DNA of 60,524 nucleotides from W0P28-013 sp051870755 (GTDB taxonomy: Bacteria; Bacteroidota; Bacteroidia; Bacteroidales; Paludibacteraceae), in contig JBJECE010000014.1 of the NCBI GenBank assembly GCA_051870755.1, forward strand, positions 1-60,524, in the 5' to 3' direction. Both the position numbers and the translations under genes were made by a program. Shown one piece after another: positions 1 to 8,590 of this stretch; the stretch's first letter is position 1; every line of letters begins with the position of its first letter. The notes under the pieces are model-generated. The model saw nothing but the letters and a program-made list of their open reading frames with translations. It ran no database searches and was not told the origin of the DNA.

Positions 1-270
1 CCTACGGTAGGCAGGTGCAGTGCGTCCCTACAATTAGGAATTAGGAATGCGGAGTTTTTCTTGCTCCGCGTTTTGTTTTATTACCCCTAAATCCCCTAAA
101 GGGGACTTATAGCCCTCCTTTAGCCTGCCTGCCGAAGGTATGGCCTGCCTGCGGTAGGCAGGGGAACGAGAAAAAACAAAGTTTTTTCGGACGGGGTTCA
201 AACAATGAGCAGTGAGCAATGAGCAGTGAGTAGTGAGAAATGTAGGGACGTGCCGTGGCGCGTCCTATGA
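1..270. repeat. Repeat-rich intergenic stretch with short palindromes
   Basis: CCTGCCT occurs at 124-130 and 144-150. The second copy forms a hairpin with AGGCAGG at 156-162 around a 5-base loop, and CGGTAGGCAGG at 152-162 recurs at the window edge (5-15). CCCCT/AGGGG forms a small hairpin at 93-104. An AATGAGCAGTGAG-type tandem unit spans 204-237, and an imperfect palindrome with arms near TAGGGACG and CGTCCTA lies at 242-266. These look like dispersed extragenic repeats. The two short minus-strand open frames here show no coding character. The function is unknown. Confidence 0.6.
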
Positions 271-420
271 AACAGCGCAAGCAAAAGAAATGGAAGAACT
301 GAGAATATAGAGAACCAAGAACATAGATGCTCGAAACCACGCAACGCAAACTACGCAAACTACGAAAATTTACGAAAACAACAACCTGATATCGATAAAT
401 TCCATTCAAAGGTACATTTT

Positions 421-453
421 TACCACCTTTTTGTATAAACTTATTTGGTGGTA
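421..453. promoter_or_regulatory. Inverted repeat upstream of the Fic gene promoter
   Basis: TACCACC at 421-427 and GGTGGTA at 447-453 form perfect 7-base arms separated by 19 bases. The repeat ends 15 bases before the -7 box, so it covers the -33 region and could be an operator. Which protein would bind is not evident. Confidence 0.45.
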
Positions 454-467
454 TCGTTATTTATTTG

Positions 468-475
468 TAATTTTG
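468..475 (+). promoter_or_regulatory. Bacteroidetes -7 box for the Fic gene
   Basis: TAATTTTG fits TAnnTTTG and lies 42 bases before the ATG at 518. Confidence 0.6.
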
Positions 476-517
476 CAGCGGTTTTGAGATTCTAAGCAAA
501 AGAAATACATACAAACT

Positions 518-1600
518 ATGCAAGATTTGAAGCAACTTATCACAGCCTACAATCGTTGGAAAGCCTTGCTGCCATTGAACGAGGACGACCGCTCACGATT
601 AAGTCGCAAGTTTACCATCGATTTCAACTACAACAGCAACCACATCGAAGGCAATACGCTGACCTATGGGCAGACCGAGTTGCTGCTTTTGTTCGGCAAG
701 GTGGTGGCAGAGGCGGAAATGAAGGACTTGGAGGAGATGAAGGCGCACAACGTGGGATTACAAATGATGCAGGTGGAAGCGAAGGAGTTGCAGAAGCCTC
801 TCACAGAAACATTCATTCGCCAACTTCACCAAGTGCTTCTCCGCGAAGATTACACGGTCTATCGGGCATTGCCGGGTGGTGTACAGACCGCCTACACTAT
901 TCACGCAGGATGTTATAAAACACGTCCGAACTCGGTCATCACGCGCTACGGAGACCGATTTGAGTACGCATCCCCCGAAGAAACTCCGGCACTAATGAGC
1001 GACTTAGTGGCTTGGTACAACGAAGCAGAGAAAAACGGAGAATATACACCGATACAATTGGCGGCACTATTCCATTATCGTTATATCCGTATTCACCCGT
1101 TCGAAGACGGGAACGGTCGTATAGCACGGTTGATGGTCAATTTCATCTTAGCACGCCACGACTACCCGATGATAGTGGTACGTAGTCGCAAGAAACTTCA
1201 TTATTTAGAAGCATTACACAAGAGCGATTTGAAAGTTGGTAGTACGCCCTCCGTGGGTGCACATGCGCCTTTGAATAAAATAGATGCTTTTCTCAAGTAC
1301 TTTGAGCGTCTTGCTGCTGATGAGATAGAACAAAATATCGCTTTTTTGTGCGAACACGATGAGAACGTTTGGTGGTTTGACGGCGAAAAAGTCACTTTCC
1401 GCAGTCCGAACACCATAACTATTCTGCGCACCTTGATGGAAGAACCGAATAGCACTCTTGCTGAACTATGTCGCAAAGTTGGCATCAACAGGTCGGCTAT
1501 TCAAAAGCAACTCATTCAGTTGCAGAAAAAAGGCTATATTGTCCGTTCATCCGACACAGAACAAGGCAAGTGGCATGTGGTCATTGTCGCGTCCATGTAA
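518..1600 (+). CDS. Fic family protein with C-terminal winged helix
   Basis: Fic enzymes usually transfer AMP from ATP to a target protein hydroxyl. The active-site loop HPFEDGNGRIAR starts near residue 193 and keeps the catalytic His and the GNGR phosphate-binding residues. Near residue 39, SNHIEGN matches the inhibitory motif [S/T]xxxE[G/N], whose Glu blocks ATP binding. This is therefore a self-inhibited (class II type) Fic protein. Residues about 290-360 (LAELCRKVGINRSAIQKQLI) resemble a winged-helix DNA-binding domain, common in stand-alone Fic proteins of about 360 residues. No antitoxin gene adjoins it. Codon use is more AT-rich than in the next gene, which hints at transfer. The target is unknown. 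Confidence 0.88.
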   Translation: MQDLKQLITAYNRWKALLPLNEDDRSRLSRKFTIDFNYNSNHIEGNTLTYGQTELLLLFGKVVAEAEMKDLEEMKAHNVGLQMMQVEAKELQKPLTETFIRQLHQVLLREDYTVYRALPGGVQTAYTIHAGCYKTRPNSVITRYGDRFEYASPEETPALMSDLVAWYNEAEKNGEYTPIQLAALFHYRYIRIHPFEDGNGRIARLMVNFILARHDYPMIVVRSRKKLHYLEALHKSDLKVGSTPSVGAHAPLNKIDAFLKYFERLAADEIEQNIAFLCEHDENVWWFDGEKVTFRSPNTITILRTLMEEPNSTLAELCRKVGINRSAIQKQLIQLQKKGYIVRSSDTEQGKWHVVIVASM

Positions 1601-1642
1601 ATAATTAGAATGATAATTTGCTTACCTATCAAATGTTTTTTG

Positions 1643-1650
1643 TAACTTTG
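1643..1650 (+). promoter_or_regulatory. -7 box for the ABC exporter gene
   Basis: TAACTTTG is followed by an ATG 44 bases on, at 1694. An in-frame TTG at 1655 would sit at or before the transcript start, which argues for the ATG. Confidence 0.65.
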
Positions 1651-1693
1651 CAGTTTGCTAACACGAATCTTACAATTTGACTGTTTCACGATT

Positions 1694-3532
1694 ATGAAAG
1701 GACTTTTCACGCTGTTGCGCCGTTTTGTGCCGCCATATCGCACCTATGTGGTGTGGATATTCATTCTCAACATCTTAGCTACGCTGTTCAGCCTGTTTTC
1801 GTTTGCCACCATCATCCCCATTTTGCAGATATTGTTTGGCATGGATACGGCATCGCACACATTTGTCGAGTGGAACACGTGTGCCACTATGGGCGACTAT
1901 GCCGCAGCGGCCAAAAATAACGTGTTTTTCTACATCGAACAACTCATCGCCACGTCCGGTGCATCGGTGGCATTGTTGTGGCTCGGCTTATTCCTGATTG
2001 TGATGACCTTGTTCAAAACGGGTACCACCTATTTGGCATCGGCCACGCTGGTGCCGGTGCGCACGGGCGTTCTGCGCGATTTGCGCAATATGATTTATGC
2101 CAAAATTGTCGATTTGCCGATTGGCTATTTCACCGAAGAGCGCAAAGGCGACATCATGTCGCGCATGACGAGCGATGTGGGCGAAATCGAAGCCTCCATC
2201 ATGAGTTCGCTCGAAATGATTTTCAAAAACCCGATTATGATCATCGTCTATTTGGGCGTGCTGTTTGCGTTGAGTTGGAAACTCACGTTGTTTGTGCTGC
2301 TGCTGTTGCCGTTCAGCGGATTTCTCATCGGCAAAATTGGGCGGTCGCTCAAACGGCGGTCGCTCAGCGGACAGCAACAAACCGGCGAACTCTTGTCGCA
2401 AATAGAGGAGACTTTGGGCGGATTGCGTGTCGTCAAGGCCTTTACGGCCGAAGCAAAGTTGCGGGCGCGTTTTGCCAAACTCAACGAGCGCATTCGCGGC
2501 ACGTTCAACCGCATCAACTGCCGCTATCTGCTGGCACATCCTGTCAGCGAATTTCTCGGCACATGCGTTGTCGCTATCTTGCTGTGGTACGGCGGTTCGC
2601 TCATTTTGGATGGGCAGGGCGGCATCTCGGCACCCGAATTTATCTATTATCTGGTCATTTTTTACAGCATCATTGCGCCGTGCAAAGATTTGTCGAAAGC
2701 CATGTACAGCGTTCAAAAAGGCATGGCCTCGTTGCAGCGTGTCGATGATGTGCTGAAAGCCGACAATCCGCTGAAGCAGCAAGATAACGCGCTTAAAATC
2801 AGCGAGTTTAATTCCGAAATTCGTTTCGAACACGTTTGGTTCAAATATCGCGAGGATTGGATTCTGAAAGACATCAATCTGGTCTGTCCCAAGGGCAAAA
2901 CCATCGCTTTGGTAGGGCAGTCGGGCTCGGGCAAATCGACGCTGGTCGATCTGATTCCGCGCTTCTACGATGTCAATCAAGGCGCCATTTCGGTCGATGG
3001 CACCAACATCGCTCAACTCGACTTGCAAGCGTTGCGCAAACTGATGGGCAATGTCAATCAGGAGGCAATTTTGTTCAACGATACGTTTTTCAACAACATC
3101 GCATTTGGCGTCGAGTCGGCCACGATGGACGAAGTGGTGGCTGCGGCCAAAATCGCCAATGCGCACGATTTTATCATGGCTACCGAACAGGGTTACGACA
3201 CCAACATCGGCGACCGTGGCTGTCGGCTGTCGGGCGGTCAGCGGCAACGCATCAGCATAGCGCGCGCCATTTTGCGCAATCCGCCGATTCTGATTCTCGA
3301 CGAGGCTACATCCGCACTCGATACCGAAAGCGAACGTCTCGTGCAGAATGCGCTCGAAAATTTGATGCAGAACCGCACGACCATCGTTGTAGCGCATCGC
3401 TTGTCAACCATCCGCCAAGCCGACGAAATTTGTGTGATGCACGAGGGACGCATCGTCGAACGCGGCAAACACGACGAACTGCTGAAACTCAACGGCTACT
3501 ACAAGCGCCTCTGCGATATGCAAACGTTCTGA
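1694..3532 (+). CDS. MsbA-type ABC exporter (permease-ATPase fusion)
   Basis: The gene encodes a 612-residue half-transporter that would dimerise in the inner membrane and drive export, typically of lipid A precursor, other lipids or drugs. Residues 1 to about 330 form the six-helix ABC_membrane domain. The nucleotide-binding domain follows, with Walker A GQSGSGKST near 407, signature LSGGQRQR near 512, Walker B ILILDEATSALD and the H-loop AHRLST. Length and order fit MsbA and its relatives. The ATG at 1694 is chosen because it lies downstream of the promoter and opens with a basic N-terminus before the first helix. It stands alone and ends at a strong terminator. The substrate cannot be read from sequence. 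Confidence 0.9.
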   Translation: MKGLFTLLRRFVPPYRTYVVWIFILNILATLFSLFSFATIIPILQILFGMDTASHTFVEWNTCATMGDYAAAAKNNVFFYIEQLIATSGASVALLWLGLFLIVMTLFKTGTTYLASATLVPVRTGVLRDLRNMIYAKIVDLPIGYFTEERKGDIMSRMTSDVGEIEASIMSSLEMIFKNPIMIIVYLGVLFALSWKLTLFVLLLLPFSGFLIGKIGRSLKRRSLSGQQQTGELLSQIEETLGGLRVVKAFTAEAKLRARFAKLNERIRGTFNRINCRYLLAHPVSEFLGTCVVAILLWYGGSLILDGQGGISAPEFIYYLVIFYSIIAPCKDLSKAMYSVQKGMASLQRVDDVLKADNPLKQQDNALKISEFNSEIRFEHVWFKYREDWILKDINLVCPKGKTIALVGQSGSGKSTLVDLIPRFYDVNQGAISVDGTNIAQLDLQALRKLMGNVNQEAILFNDTFFNNIAFGVESATMDEVVAAAKIANAHDFIMATEQGYDTNIGDRGCRLSGGQRQRISIARAILRNPPILILDEATSALDTESERLVQNALENLMQNRTTIVVAHRLSTIRQADEICVMHEGRIVERGKHDELLKLNGYYKRLCDMQTF

Positions 3533-3558
3533 AATGCCCCTGCAACGGCATAAAAAAC

Positions 3559-3588
3559 AAGCGGCTGCTCGTTACCGAGCAGCCGCTT
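3559..3588. terminator. Bidirectional terminator between ABC exporter and sigma factor
   Basis: AAGCGGCTGCTCG (3559-3571) pairs perfectly with 3576-3588 around a TTAC loop. A short A-rich run precedes it. It sits between convergent genes. Confidence 0.8.
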
Positions 3589-3615
3589 AATTATTTGTGT
3601 GTCAATTATTTATAA

Positions 3616-4206
3616 TTATTCGCTCAAGTCGGCAATGAAGTTGCATTCATCGGCTATTTTGCGCAAGTTCAGTATGGCATAGCGCATACGGCCGAGGGCG
3701 GTGTTGATGCTGATGTTTTCGCGGTCGGCTATCTCTTTGAAACTCAAATTGCCATACACACGCATCCGCACGATACGCTGTTGGGTGGCAGGCAGGCGAT
3801 AGACCAAATGGCCGAGTTTGATGAGTGCCGTTTCGTACATCATGCTATCGCAGGTGTCGTCGTATAGTTTGGCGTTGTTCAGCAAATTGCAGGTTGTATC
3901 GTCGTCGGCCGACACGCAGTTGTCGTCGCGCCGAAAGTGGTCGATGACCAAATTGTGTGCAATGCGCGACAACCACGAAAAAAACTTGCCGTTTTCGGTG
4001 TAGCGATGCTGCCTGATGGTAGTGATGGCTTTGAAAAATGTGTCCTGAAAGACATCGTCGGCCAAATCGCGATTGTGCGTAATGCAGCAAATGTAGTTGA
4101 AAAGACGATCTTTGTGCCGAAATAACAACACTTCGAAAGCCTGATTGCACCCTTGCTCATAACTCCTGACCAACTCGTCGTCGGTCAACGCTTGGAGATT
4201 GTCCAT
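3616..4206 (-). CDS. ECF-type RNA polymerase sigma factor
   Basis: This 196-residue sigma-70 family protein would direct RNA polymerase to a small regulon. Region 2 is visible as the F-LLFRHKDRLFNYI helix followed by DLADDVFQDTFFKA, then FFSWLSRIAHNLVIDHFRR. Region 4 follows as LPATQQRIVRMRVYGNLSFKEIADRENISINTALGRMR in the last 60 residues, a standard helix-turn-helix. No anti-sigma gene adjoins it: the neighbours are the convergent ABC exporter and a divergent acyltransferase. The upstream sequence offers only a near match to the -7 box (TTACTTTG, minus strand, 4227-4234). The signal it answers to is unknown. Confidence 0.88.
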   Translation of the reverse strand: MDNLQALTDDELVRSYEQGCNQAFEVLLFRHKDRLFNYICCITHNRDLADDVFQDTFFKAITTIRQHRYTENGKFFSWLSRIAHNLVIDHFRRDDNCVSADDDTTCNLLNNAKLYDDTCDSMMYETALIKLGHLVYRLPATQQRIVRMRVYGNLSFKEIADRENISINTALGRMRYAILNLRKIADECNFIADLSE

Positions 4207-4393
4207 ACCTTGTCGTTTTTAAGAATCAAAGTAAGCGTGCTGCAATAGGCAAATAGTGTTTTAGAGTGGTTAATAAGTCATTTTTACGCGACAAAATTAG
4301 GATATTTACATCAAATAACCAAATTTTTATGCAAAAAAGTTTGATTTTGATATAAAAAAAGTCGTTTTTGACGCGAATTTGTGCAAAAATGTT

Positions 4394-4401
4394 TATCTTT
4401 G
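4394..4401 (+). promoter_or_regulatory. -7 box for the acyltransferase gene
   Basis: TATCTTTG lies 27 bases before the ATG at 4428. In-frame starts at 4368 and 4389 lie upstream of the transcript start and are unlikely. Confidence 0.65.
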
Positions 4402-4427
4402 CATGTATGTACCAACATCGTTACAGC

Positions 4428-4970
4428 ATGAAACACACATGGGCTTGGCATCTGCTTGCGCGGTGCGGCTGGACAATCAACAACAAGGTCGAACTCCCGC
4501 CAAAATGTGTGGTGTGTATCGCGCCGCACACGAGCAATTGGGACTTTGTGCTGGGTGTGTTGTACCGGCGGGCATTGGGTTTGCCCATCGCTTTTTTTAT
4601 GAAAAAAGAGTGGTTCCGCTTTCCGCTGGGTTGTGCGATGCGGCGTTTGGGCGGCATTCCGGTCGATCGCAGTCGCCACGCGTCGCTCACCGACCAGATG
4701 GCCGAAGCGTTTGCGCAGCACGACCGCTTTTATATAGCCGTAACTCCCGAAGGCACACGCAGTTACACGCGCTGTTGGAAACGTGGTTTCTACGTCATCG
4801 CACAAAAAGCGCAAGTGCCCATCATGCTGGCCTATATCGATTATGCGAAAAAAGAGTTGGGATTCGGGCGCTTGTTCGAGCCGACCGGCGACATCGAGGC
4901 CGATATGCCGGCCATCAAAAGTTTCTACAAAAATATCGTTGCCAAAAAGCCCGAAAAATTCGGTTATTAA
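4428..4970 (+). CDS. PlsC-like acyltransferase
   Basis: The 180-residue product belongs to the 1-acylglycerol-phosphate acyltransferase (PlsC) superfamily, membrane enzymes that transfer an acyl chain from acyl-ACP or acyl-CoA. The catalytic HX4D motif is HTSNWD near residue 34, and the second block is VTPEGTRS near 107-114, equivalent to the FPEGTRS substrate-binding motif. GGIPVDRS lies between them. It is shorter than typical PlsC (about 240) and lacks an obvious N-terminal helix, so it is a divergent member. A longer, more typical homologue lies at 44922-45659. The ATG at 4428 fits the promoter; ATG 4407 would add seven residues. Its stop is one base from the stop of the convergent Maf gene. 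Confidence 0.8.
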   Translation: MKHTWAWHLLARCGWTINNKVELPPKCVVCIAPHTSNWDFVLGVLYRRALGLPIAFFMKKEWFRFPLGCAMRRLGGIPVDRSRHASLTDQMAEAFAQHDRFYIAVTPEGTRSYTRCWKRGFYVIAQKAQVPIMLAYIDYAKKELGFGRLFEPTGDIEADMPAIKSFYKNIVAKKPEKFGY

Positions 4971-4971
4971 C

Positions 4972-5535
4972 TTATTTCCAATGCTTTAGCACATTGTACA
5001 AACGTTGTATGGGCAGTCCCATCACGTTGTAGTACGACCCTTCGAGCCGCTCCACGCCAATATAGCCAATCCATTCTTGCACGCCGTAACTGCCGGCTTT
5101 GTCGAATGGGCGATATTTGTCAAGGTAATAGTCGATTTCAGCGTCGTCGAGTGCCGCAAAAGTTACTTTGGTAATTGTCGAGAACGATTCTTGGCGCGTG
5201 GTGGTCGTTACGCATACGCCCGTGATGACTTCGTGCGTGCACCCCGACAATGCGCGCAACATACGTTTGGCATCGGCAGCATCGGCCGGCTTGCCATAAA
5301 CTTTGCCATCGAGCCACACAATGGTGTCGGCTGTGATGAGCAGATCGTCGGCGGTGAGTGTTGGCAGCAGCGCAGCGGCTTTTTGTTGGGCTAAATAGAG
5401 CGGAATGTCGGCGCCTTGCAGCGTGTCGGGATAGCATTCGTCGTGCCCGTCGAGCGTGCGCACCGTAAAATCGAGGTCGAGTCCGCGCAATAACTCTTGG
5501 CGACGTGGCGATTGGGAACCAAGTATGATGTTCAT
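4972..5535 (-). CDS. maf: Maf-like nucleotide pyrophosphatase
   Basis: Maf proteins hydrolyse non-canonical or dTTP/UTP-type nucleoside triphosphates to monophosphates and limit their incorporation. The 187-residue product opens MNIILGSQSPRRQELLRGL, the family's signature N-terminus with the phosphate-binding GSxSPRR. It also keeps ADTIVWLDGKVYGKP and the GSYGVQEWIGYI block near the C-terminus. The start at 5535 gives this canonical N-terminus; longer in-frame starts upstream run into the UbiA gene. It is the last gene of a run of five on this strand, 17 bases after ubiA. The subgroup (dTTP/UTP versus m7GTP) is not certain, although the spacing resembles the YhdE type. Confidence 0.9.
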   Translation of the reverse strand: MNIILGSQSPRRQELLRGLDLDFTVRTLDGHDECYPDTLQGADIPLYLAQQKAAALLPTLTADDLLITADTIVWLDGKVYGKPADAADAKRMLRALSGCTHEVITGVCVTTTTRQESFSTITKVTFAALDDAEIDYYLDKYRPFDKAGSYGVQEWIGYIGVERLEGSYYNVMGLPIQRLYNVLKHWK

Positions 5536-5552
5536 GTCGAAATCGTATTTTG

Positions 5553-6545
5553 TCAGATGATATGGAATATGCCCAAAAATGGTAATCCGAAGGCTTTGGC
5601 TATCAGAAAATGATAAACGACCGCATACAGCACGCCGACCACCATGATGAATTTGCAAAGCGCCGAAGCGTTGCGATAGGCCGAGCAACTATTGCTCCAC
5701 AAAATGACAAGCAAGCAAATGCTGGGCGCTACAATTCCTACCAAAAAATAGCGGAATGTGGTCGAAGCATCGCCGGGGATGGCCAATTTGGCGGTAATCA
5801 GGTAGGCGAGCAGGGCATCGGCCAAAAATATCAGCGCAGTAACGATGATTTTCGTCCATATCGTACCGCAAATAATCGGGACGGTGCGACATTCCATCTC
5901 GCGGTCGCCGTATTCGTCCTGTAGGTCTTTGACGATTTCGCGAATCATCGTCCACAACAGCGCAAACAGCGCAAAGCCGCAACCCCAACCGTAAAGCGTT
6001 TTCAGAATGGGTGTTTCGCGAATCAGAAAATTGTAGTTGTCGGACAACAACCCGCATTCGACAATGAATGGCAACAACGGCACCAATGCGGTCGAGAGCG
6101 CCACTATAATGTTGCCAACGAGAAATTGTCGTTTGTACGAGGCCGAATAGAACCACAACATGCCCGGCACAATGACAAAAATCATGCCGATAGTCCAACT
6201 ACGCAGCACGATGGCCGCCGCCAATCCGATGATGACACCAGCGACGGTGGTGCCTTGATACAGACGCATGGCTGTGCGCTTGTCGATGCTATTGCCCACG
6301 ATGACTTTATCAGGCCGGTTTATCCGGTCGATTTTCAGGTCGAAATAGTCGTTAACGACATAGCCGCCGGCCGCTATCAGGGTGGTGGCTGCGATAATGA
6401 GCAGTTGCATCCACCACGTCGTATGCACCGGCACATGAAACATGGCGAGCGTTGGCGCTATCACGCACGCGGTCATCAGCCATTGTATGGCGATGATGAA
6501 CACGAGATTTTTGTAGCGAACAAGTTTTAAGATAGATTGTATCAT
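5553..6545 (-). CDS. UbiA-family prenyltransferase (DGGGP synthase-like)
   Basis: This is a 330-residue polytopic membrane protein with about eight or nine hydrophobic helices. UbiA enzymes attach an isoprenoid chain to an acceptor using Mg2+ held by two Asp-rich motifs. Both are present: NDYFDLKIDRINRPDK at 65-80 and DLQDEYGDRE at 207-216. Bacteroidetes members of this type are usually annotated as geranylgeranylglycerol-phosphate geranylgeranyltransferase by similarity to the archaeal lipid enzyme. The substrate here is inferred from family only. It lies between a KdsC-like phosphatase gene and maf in a tight run of genes. A 67-base AT-rich gap precedes it. Confidence 0.85.
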   Translation of the reverse strand: MIQSILKLVRYKNLVFIIAIQWLMTACVIAPTLAMFHVPVHTTWWMQLLIIAATTLIAAGGYVVNDYFDLKIDRINRPDKVIVGNSIDKRTAMRLYQGTTVAGVIIGLAAAIVLRSWTIGMIFVIVPGMLWFYSASYKRQFLVGNIIVALSTALVPLLPFIVECGLLSDNYNFLIRETPILKTLYGWGCGFALFALLWTMIREIVKDLQDEYGDREMECRTVPIICGTIWTKIIVTALIFLADALLAYLITAKLAIPGDASTTFRYFLVGIVAPSICLLVILWSNSCSAYRNASALCKFIMVVGVLYAVVYHFLIAKAFGLPFLGIFHII

Positions 6546-6612
6546 TATTGCGCTATTTTGTTTATAATTATTGATTTATGTGTAAAATTTAAAGTTTTTA
6601 TTTAACTGTAAT

Positions 6613-7134
6613 TTACCAACCGAACGCATCGGCCGTGTGCATCCAGCGTCCTTGCGCTTTCAGCGTCTGTTCGATGATGTCGCGACCGCAACCGCATCCG
6701 CCGTTTTTGTCGCTCACATAGTCGGCTATGGCTTTGATTTCGGGAGCCGCATCGGCCGGACAGGCACACACGCCTGCATACTGCATCACTTCGTAGTCGG
6801 GAATGTCGTCGCCCATATAGAGCACATCTTCAGGCTTCAGATTGTTTTTGGCCAAAAAATCGTTGAAATCGTCCATCTTGTGGTGCGATTCCATGTAGAT
6901 GTCGGCAATGCCTAACGATTCAAAACGAATGCGCACGGCTGCGGTATTGCCGCCGGTGATGATAGCGATGGGAATGCCGATTTTGGCTGCCCAATGCAGC
7001 GCATAACCGTCTTTGATGTTCATGCAACGTTGCAATTCGCCGGCTGGCGACAGCGGTATGCTGTTGGTTGACAGCACGCCATCGACATCGAATGCAAAGG
7101 CTTTGATGGTTTTGAGTTTTTCTTTGAAGTTCAT
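6613..7134 (-). CDS. KdsC-like HAD phosphatase
   Basis: The 173-residue protein is a cap-less HAD phosphatase of the KdsC type, which forms tetramers and dephosphorylates Kdo-8-phosphate or related sugar acids. Motif I is FAFDVDGVLS near residues 13-22, with the Asp nucleophile and the following acid Asp. Motif II is IITGGNTAAV, and motif IV is MGDDIPDYEVM. The C-terminal tail GGCGCGRDIIEQ is Cys/Gly-rich. No other Kdo genes are near, so the exact substrate is open; Bacteroidetes genomes often place this HAD gene with the DUF2520 gene found just upstream. It starts 3 bases after that gene's stop. Confidence 0.82.
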   Translation of the reverse strand: MNFKEKLKTIKAFAFDVDGVLSTNSIPLSPAGELQRCMNIKDGYALHWAAKIGIPIAIITGGNTAAVRIRFESLGIADIYMESHHKMDDFNDFLAKNNLKPEDVLYMGDDIPDYEVMQYAGVCACPADAAPEIKAIADYVSDKNGGCGCGRDIIEQTLKAQGRWMHTADAFGW

Positions 7135-7137
7135 AGT

Positions 7138-7926
7138 TTAATGCGTTGTGGTGTGTTGTCGCTCGATGGCTTCGGACATGTTTTGGTAGAGTTGCGCCCA
7201 CGCCGGATGGTCGGCCAGCAGACGCAGATGTTCGCTCATAACGGAGTGGTCGCCACGCACGGCCGGACCGGTCTGTGCGTCGATGGGCGACAAGGTGGCA
7301 AGTTTGCCGACGCCCTCGCGAATGAGCGGCTGCAACACCGCAAAAGGCAAATGACGCTCGGCCAACAAATCGGCGGCAACAGTATAAAGATAATTGGTAA
7401 AATTATTTGCGAATACACCTGATAAATGCAAGTATTTACGGTCTTCGCTGTTAGCAAAATAGACGTTTTTGGAAATTGACCTTGCCGTATCGTACAGAAA
7501 ATCAGTTGTTTGCTGATTGTTCGCTTCGATAAATATCGGCACCTCGCCAAAATCGACACGTTTGTGTTTCGAAAAGGTCTGAAAAGGGTAAAAAACGCCG
7601 TAATTCGTCTGTTTTTCGGCAAAAATGTGCATCGGCATACTGCCGGCCGTGTGTACATGTATGCCGTTGGTGCGCGGCATATTGTTGATAACCACAGGCA
7701 GCGCCTCGTCGGTAAGTGCGTAGATGTACAAATCGGCATCGGTGCGAAGGTCGGTCAGTCGGGTGGTGCAGGGTACGCCGAGTTGGTCGGCCAACTGGTG
7801 CGCTGCCGCTTCGGTGCGACTGAACACTTGCATAATGTTGTAGCGTTGCGCTTGCAGGGCTATGGCCAAATTGGTGGCCAAATTGCCGGCGCCGACCAAG
7901 ACGATATTCATTTTTGAAGCGTCCAT
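7138..7926 (-). CDS. Rossmann-fold / DUF2520 oxidoreductase-like protein
   Basis: This 262-residue protein has an N-terminal NAD(P)-binding Rossmann domain (IVLVGAGNLATNLAIALQ, a GxGxxA loop) and a C-terminal helical DUF2520 domain from about residue 130. The family resembles pyrroline-5-carboxylate reductase or F420-dependent NADP reductase and is often named that way, but its reaction is not established. I chose the ATG at 7926 because it overlaps the nitroreductase stop as TGATG, which favours translational coupling; an ATG at 7911 would remove five residues. It is the second gene of the five-gene run. Confidence 0.8.
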   Translation of the reverse strand: MDASKMNIVLVGAGNLATNLAIALQAQRYNIMQVFSRTEAAAHQLADQLGVPCTTRLTDLRTDADLYIYALTDEALPVVINNMPRTNGIHVHTAGSMPMHIFAEKQTNYGVFYPFQTFSKHKRVDFGEVPIFIEANNQQTTDFLYDTARSISKNVYFANSEDRKYLHLSGVFANNFTNYLYTVAADLLAERHLPFAVLQPLIREGVGKLATLSPIDAQTGPAVRGDHSVMSEHLRLLADHPAWAQLYQNMSEAIERQHTTTH

Positions 7927-8462
7927 CAGTAGCGGTTCCAATGAATTTTGTCGTAGGCGAGTTTCGTTTCGTCGTACGGTTTTCGTTCCTCGTCTTTGTA
8001 GCCAACAGTAACGATGTTCAGCACGTGCAGCGTGTCGGGAATATCGAGCAGAGCGCGTATGTAGGCTTCGGCGGTGGTATTTTCGTCGTGTGGGCGGTTG
8101 TACACCTGCACCCAACAACTGCCTAACCCCAAATCTTCGGCTGCCAATTGCAATAGCAGAGCCGCGATGGAGGCATCTTCGAACCACACATCGCTTTTCT
8201 GCGGGTCGTAGGCCACCACGATGGCCGCCGGCGCACCGGCAATGAGTTTGCTGCCAAAGTCGCGACATTCGGCCATGCGTGCCAACTGTGCGCGGTCGTC
8301 AACGACGATAAATTCCCAGCCATTGGCGCGTTTCGAGGCCGGCGACATCAAAGCCGTACGCAACATTTGATCGAGTTTTTCGCGTTCCACCGGTCGGTCG
8401 GCATATTTGCGTATGCTGCGACGATGTTTGACTAAATTGTAAAAACTATCCATACGATTCAC
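7926..8462 (-). CDS. Nitroreductase family protein
   Basis: Nitroreductase-fold flavoproteins bind FMN as dimers and reduce nitro groups, quinones or related substrates with NAD(P)H. The 178-residue product has the N-terminal FMN-binding signature HRRSIRKYADRPVE, the SPASKRANGWEFIVVDD block, and a C-terminal GLGSCWVQVY segment typical of the family. An ATG at 8453 (MDSFYNL) is an alternative start. It is the first gene of the operon ending at maf, and its promoter is 25 bases upstream. The physiological substrate is unknown. Confidence 0.88.
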   Translation of the reverse strand: MNRMDSFYNLVKHRRSIRKYADRPVEREKLDQMLRTALMSPASKRANGWEFIVVDDRAQLARMAECRDFGSKLIAGAPAAIVVAYDPQKSDVWFEDASIAALLLQLAAEDLGLGSCWVQVYNRPHDENTTAEAYIRALLDIPDTLHVLNIVTVGYKDEERKPYDETKLAYDKIHWNRY

Positions 8463-8486
8463 AGAAAAAAATCGGTTTTCAACCTA

Positions 8487-8494
8487 CAAAGGTA
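8487..8494 (-). promoter_or_regulatory. -7 box for the nitroreductase-maf operon
   Basis: On the minus strand this reads TACCTTTG, 25 bases upstream of the nitroreductase ATG. Confidence 0.6.
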
Positions 8495-8590
8495 CGAAAA
8501 TAATTGCAGAAATCCATCATTTGTCGATAAAATCTCTCATATTTTTCGTTTAAGCCGCACGATGAGCGTGTTGCGCATTGTTTTTTTTTG

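Noticed and set aside
204..237. CRISPR-like array
   Set aside because: Only two or three adjacent 13-base units without unique spacers, and no cas genes anywhere in the window.
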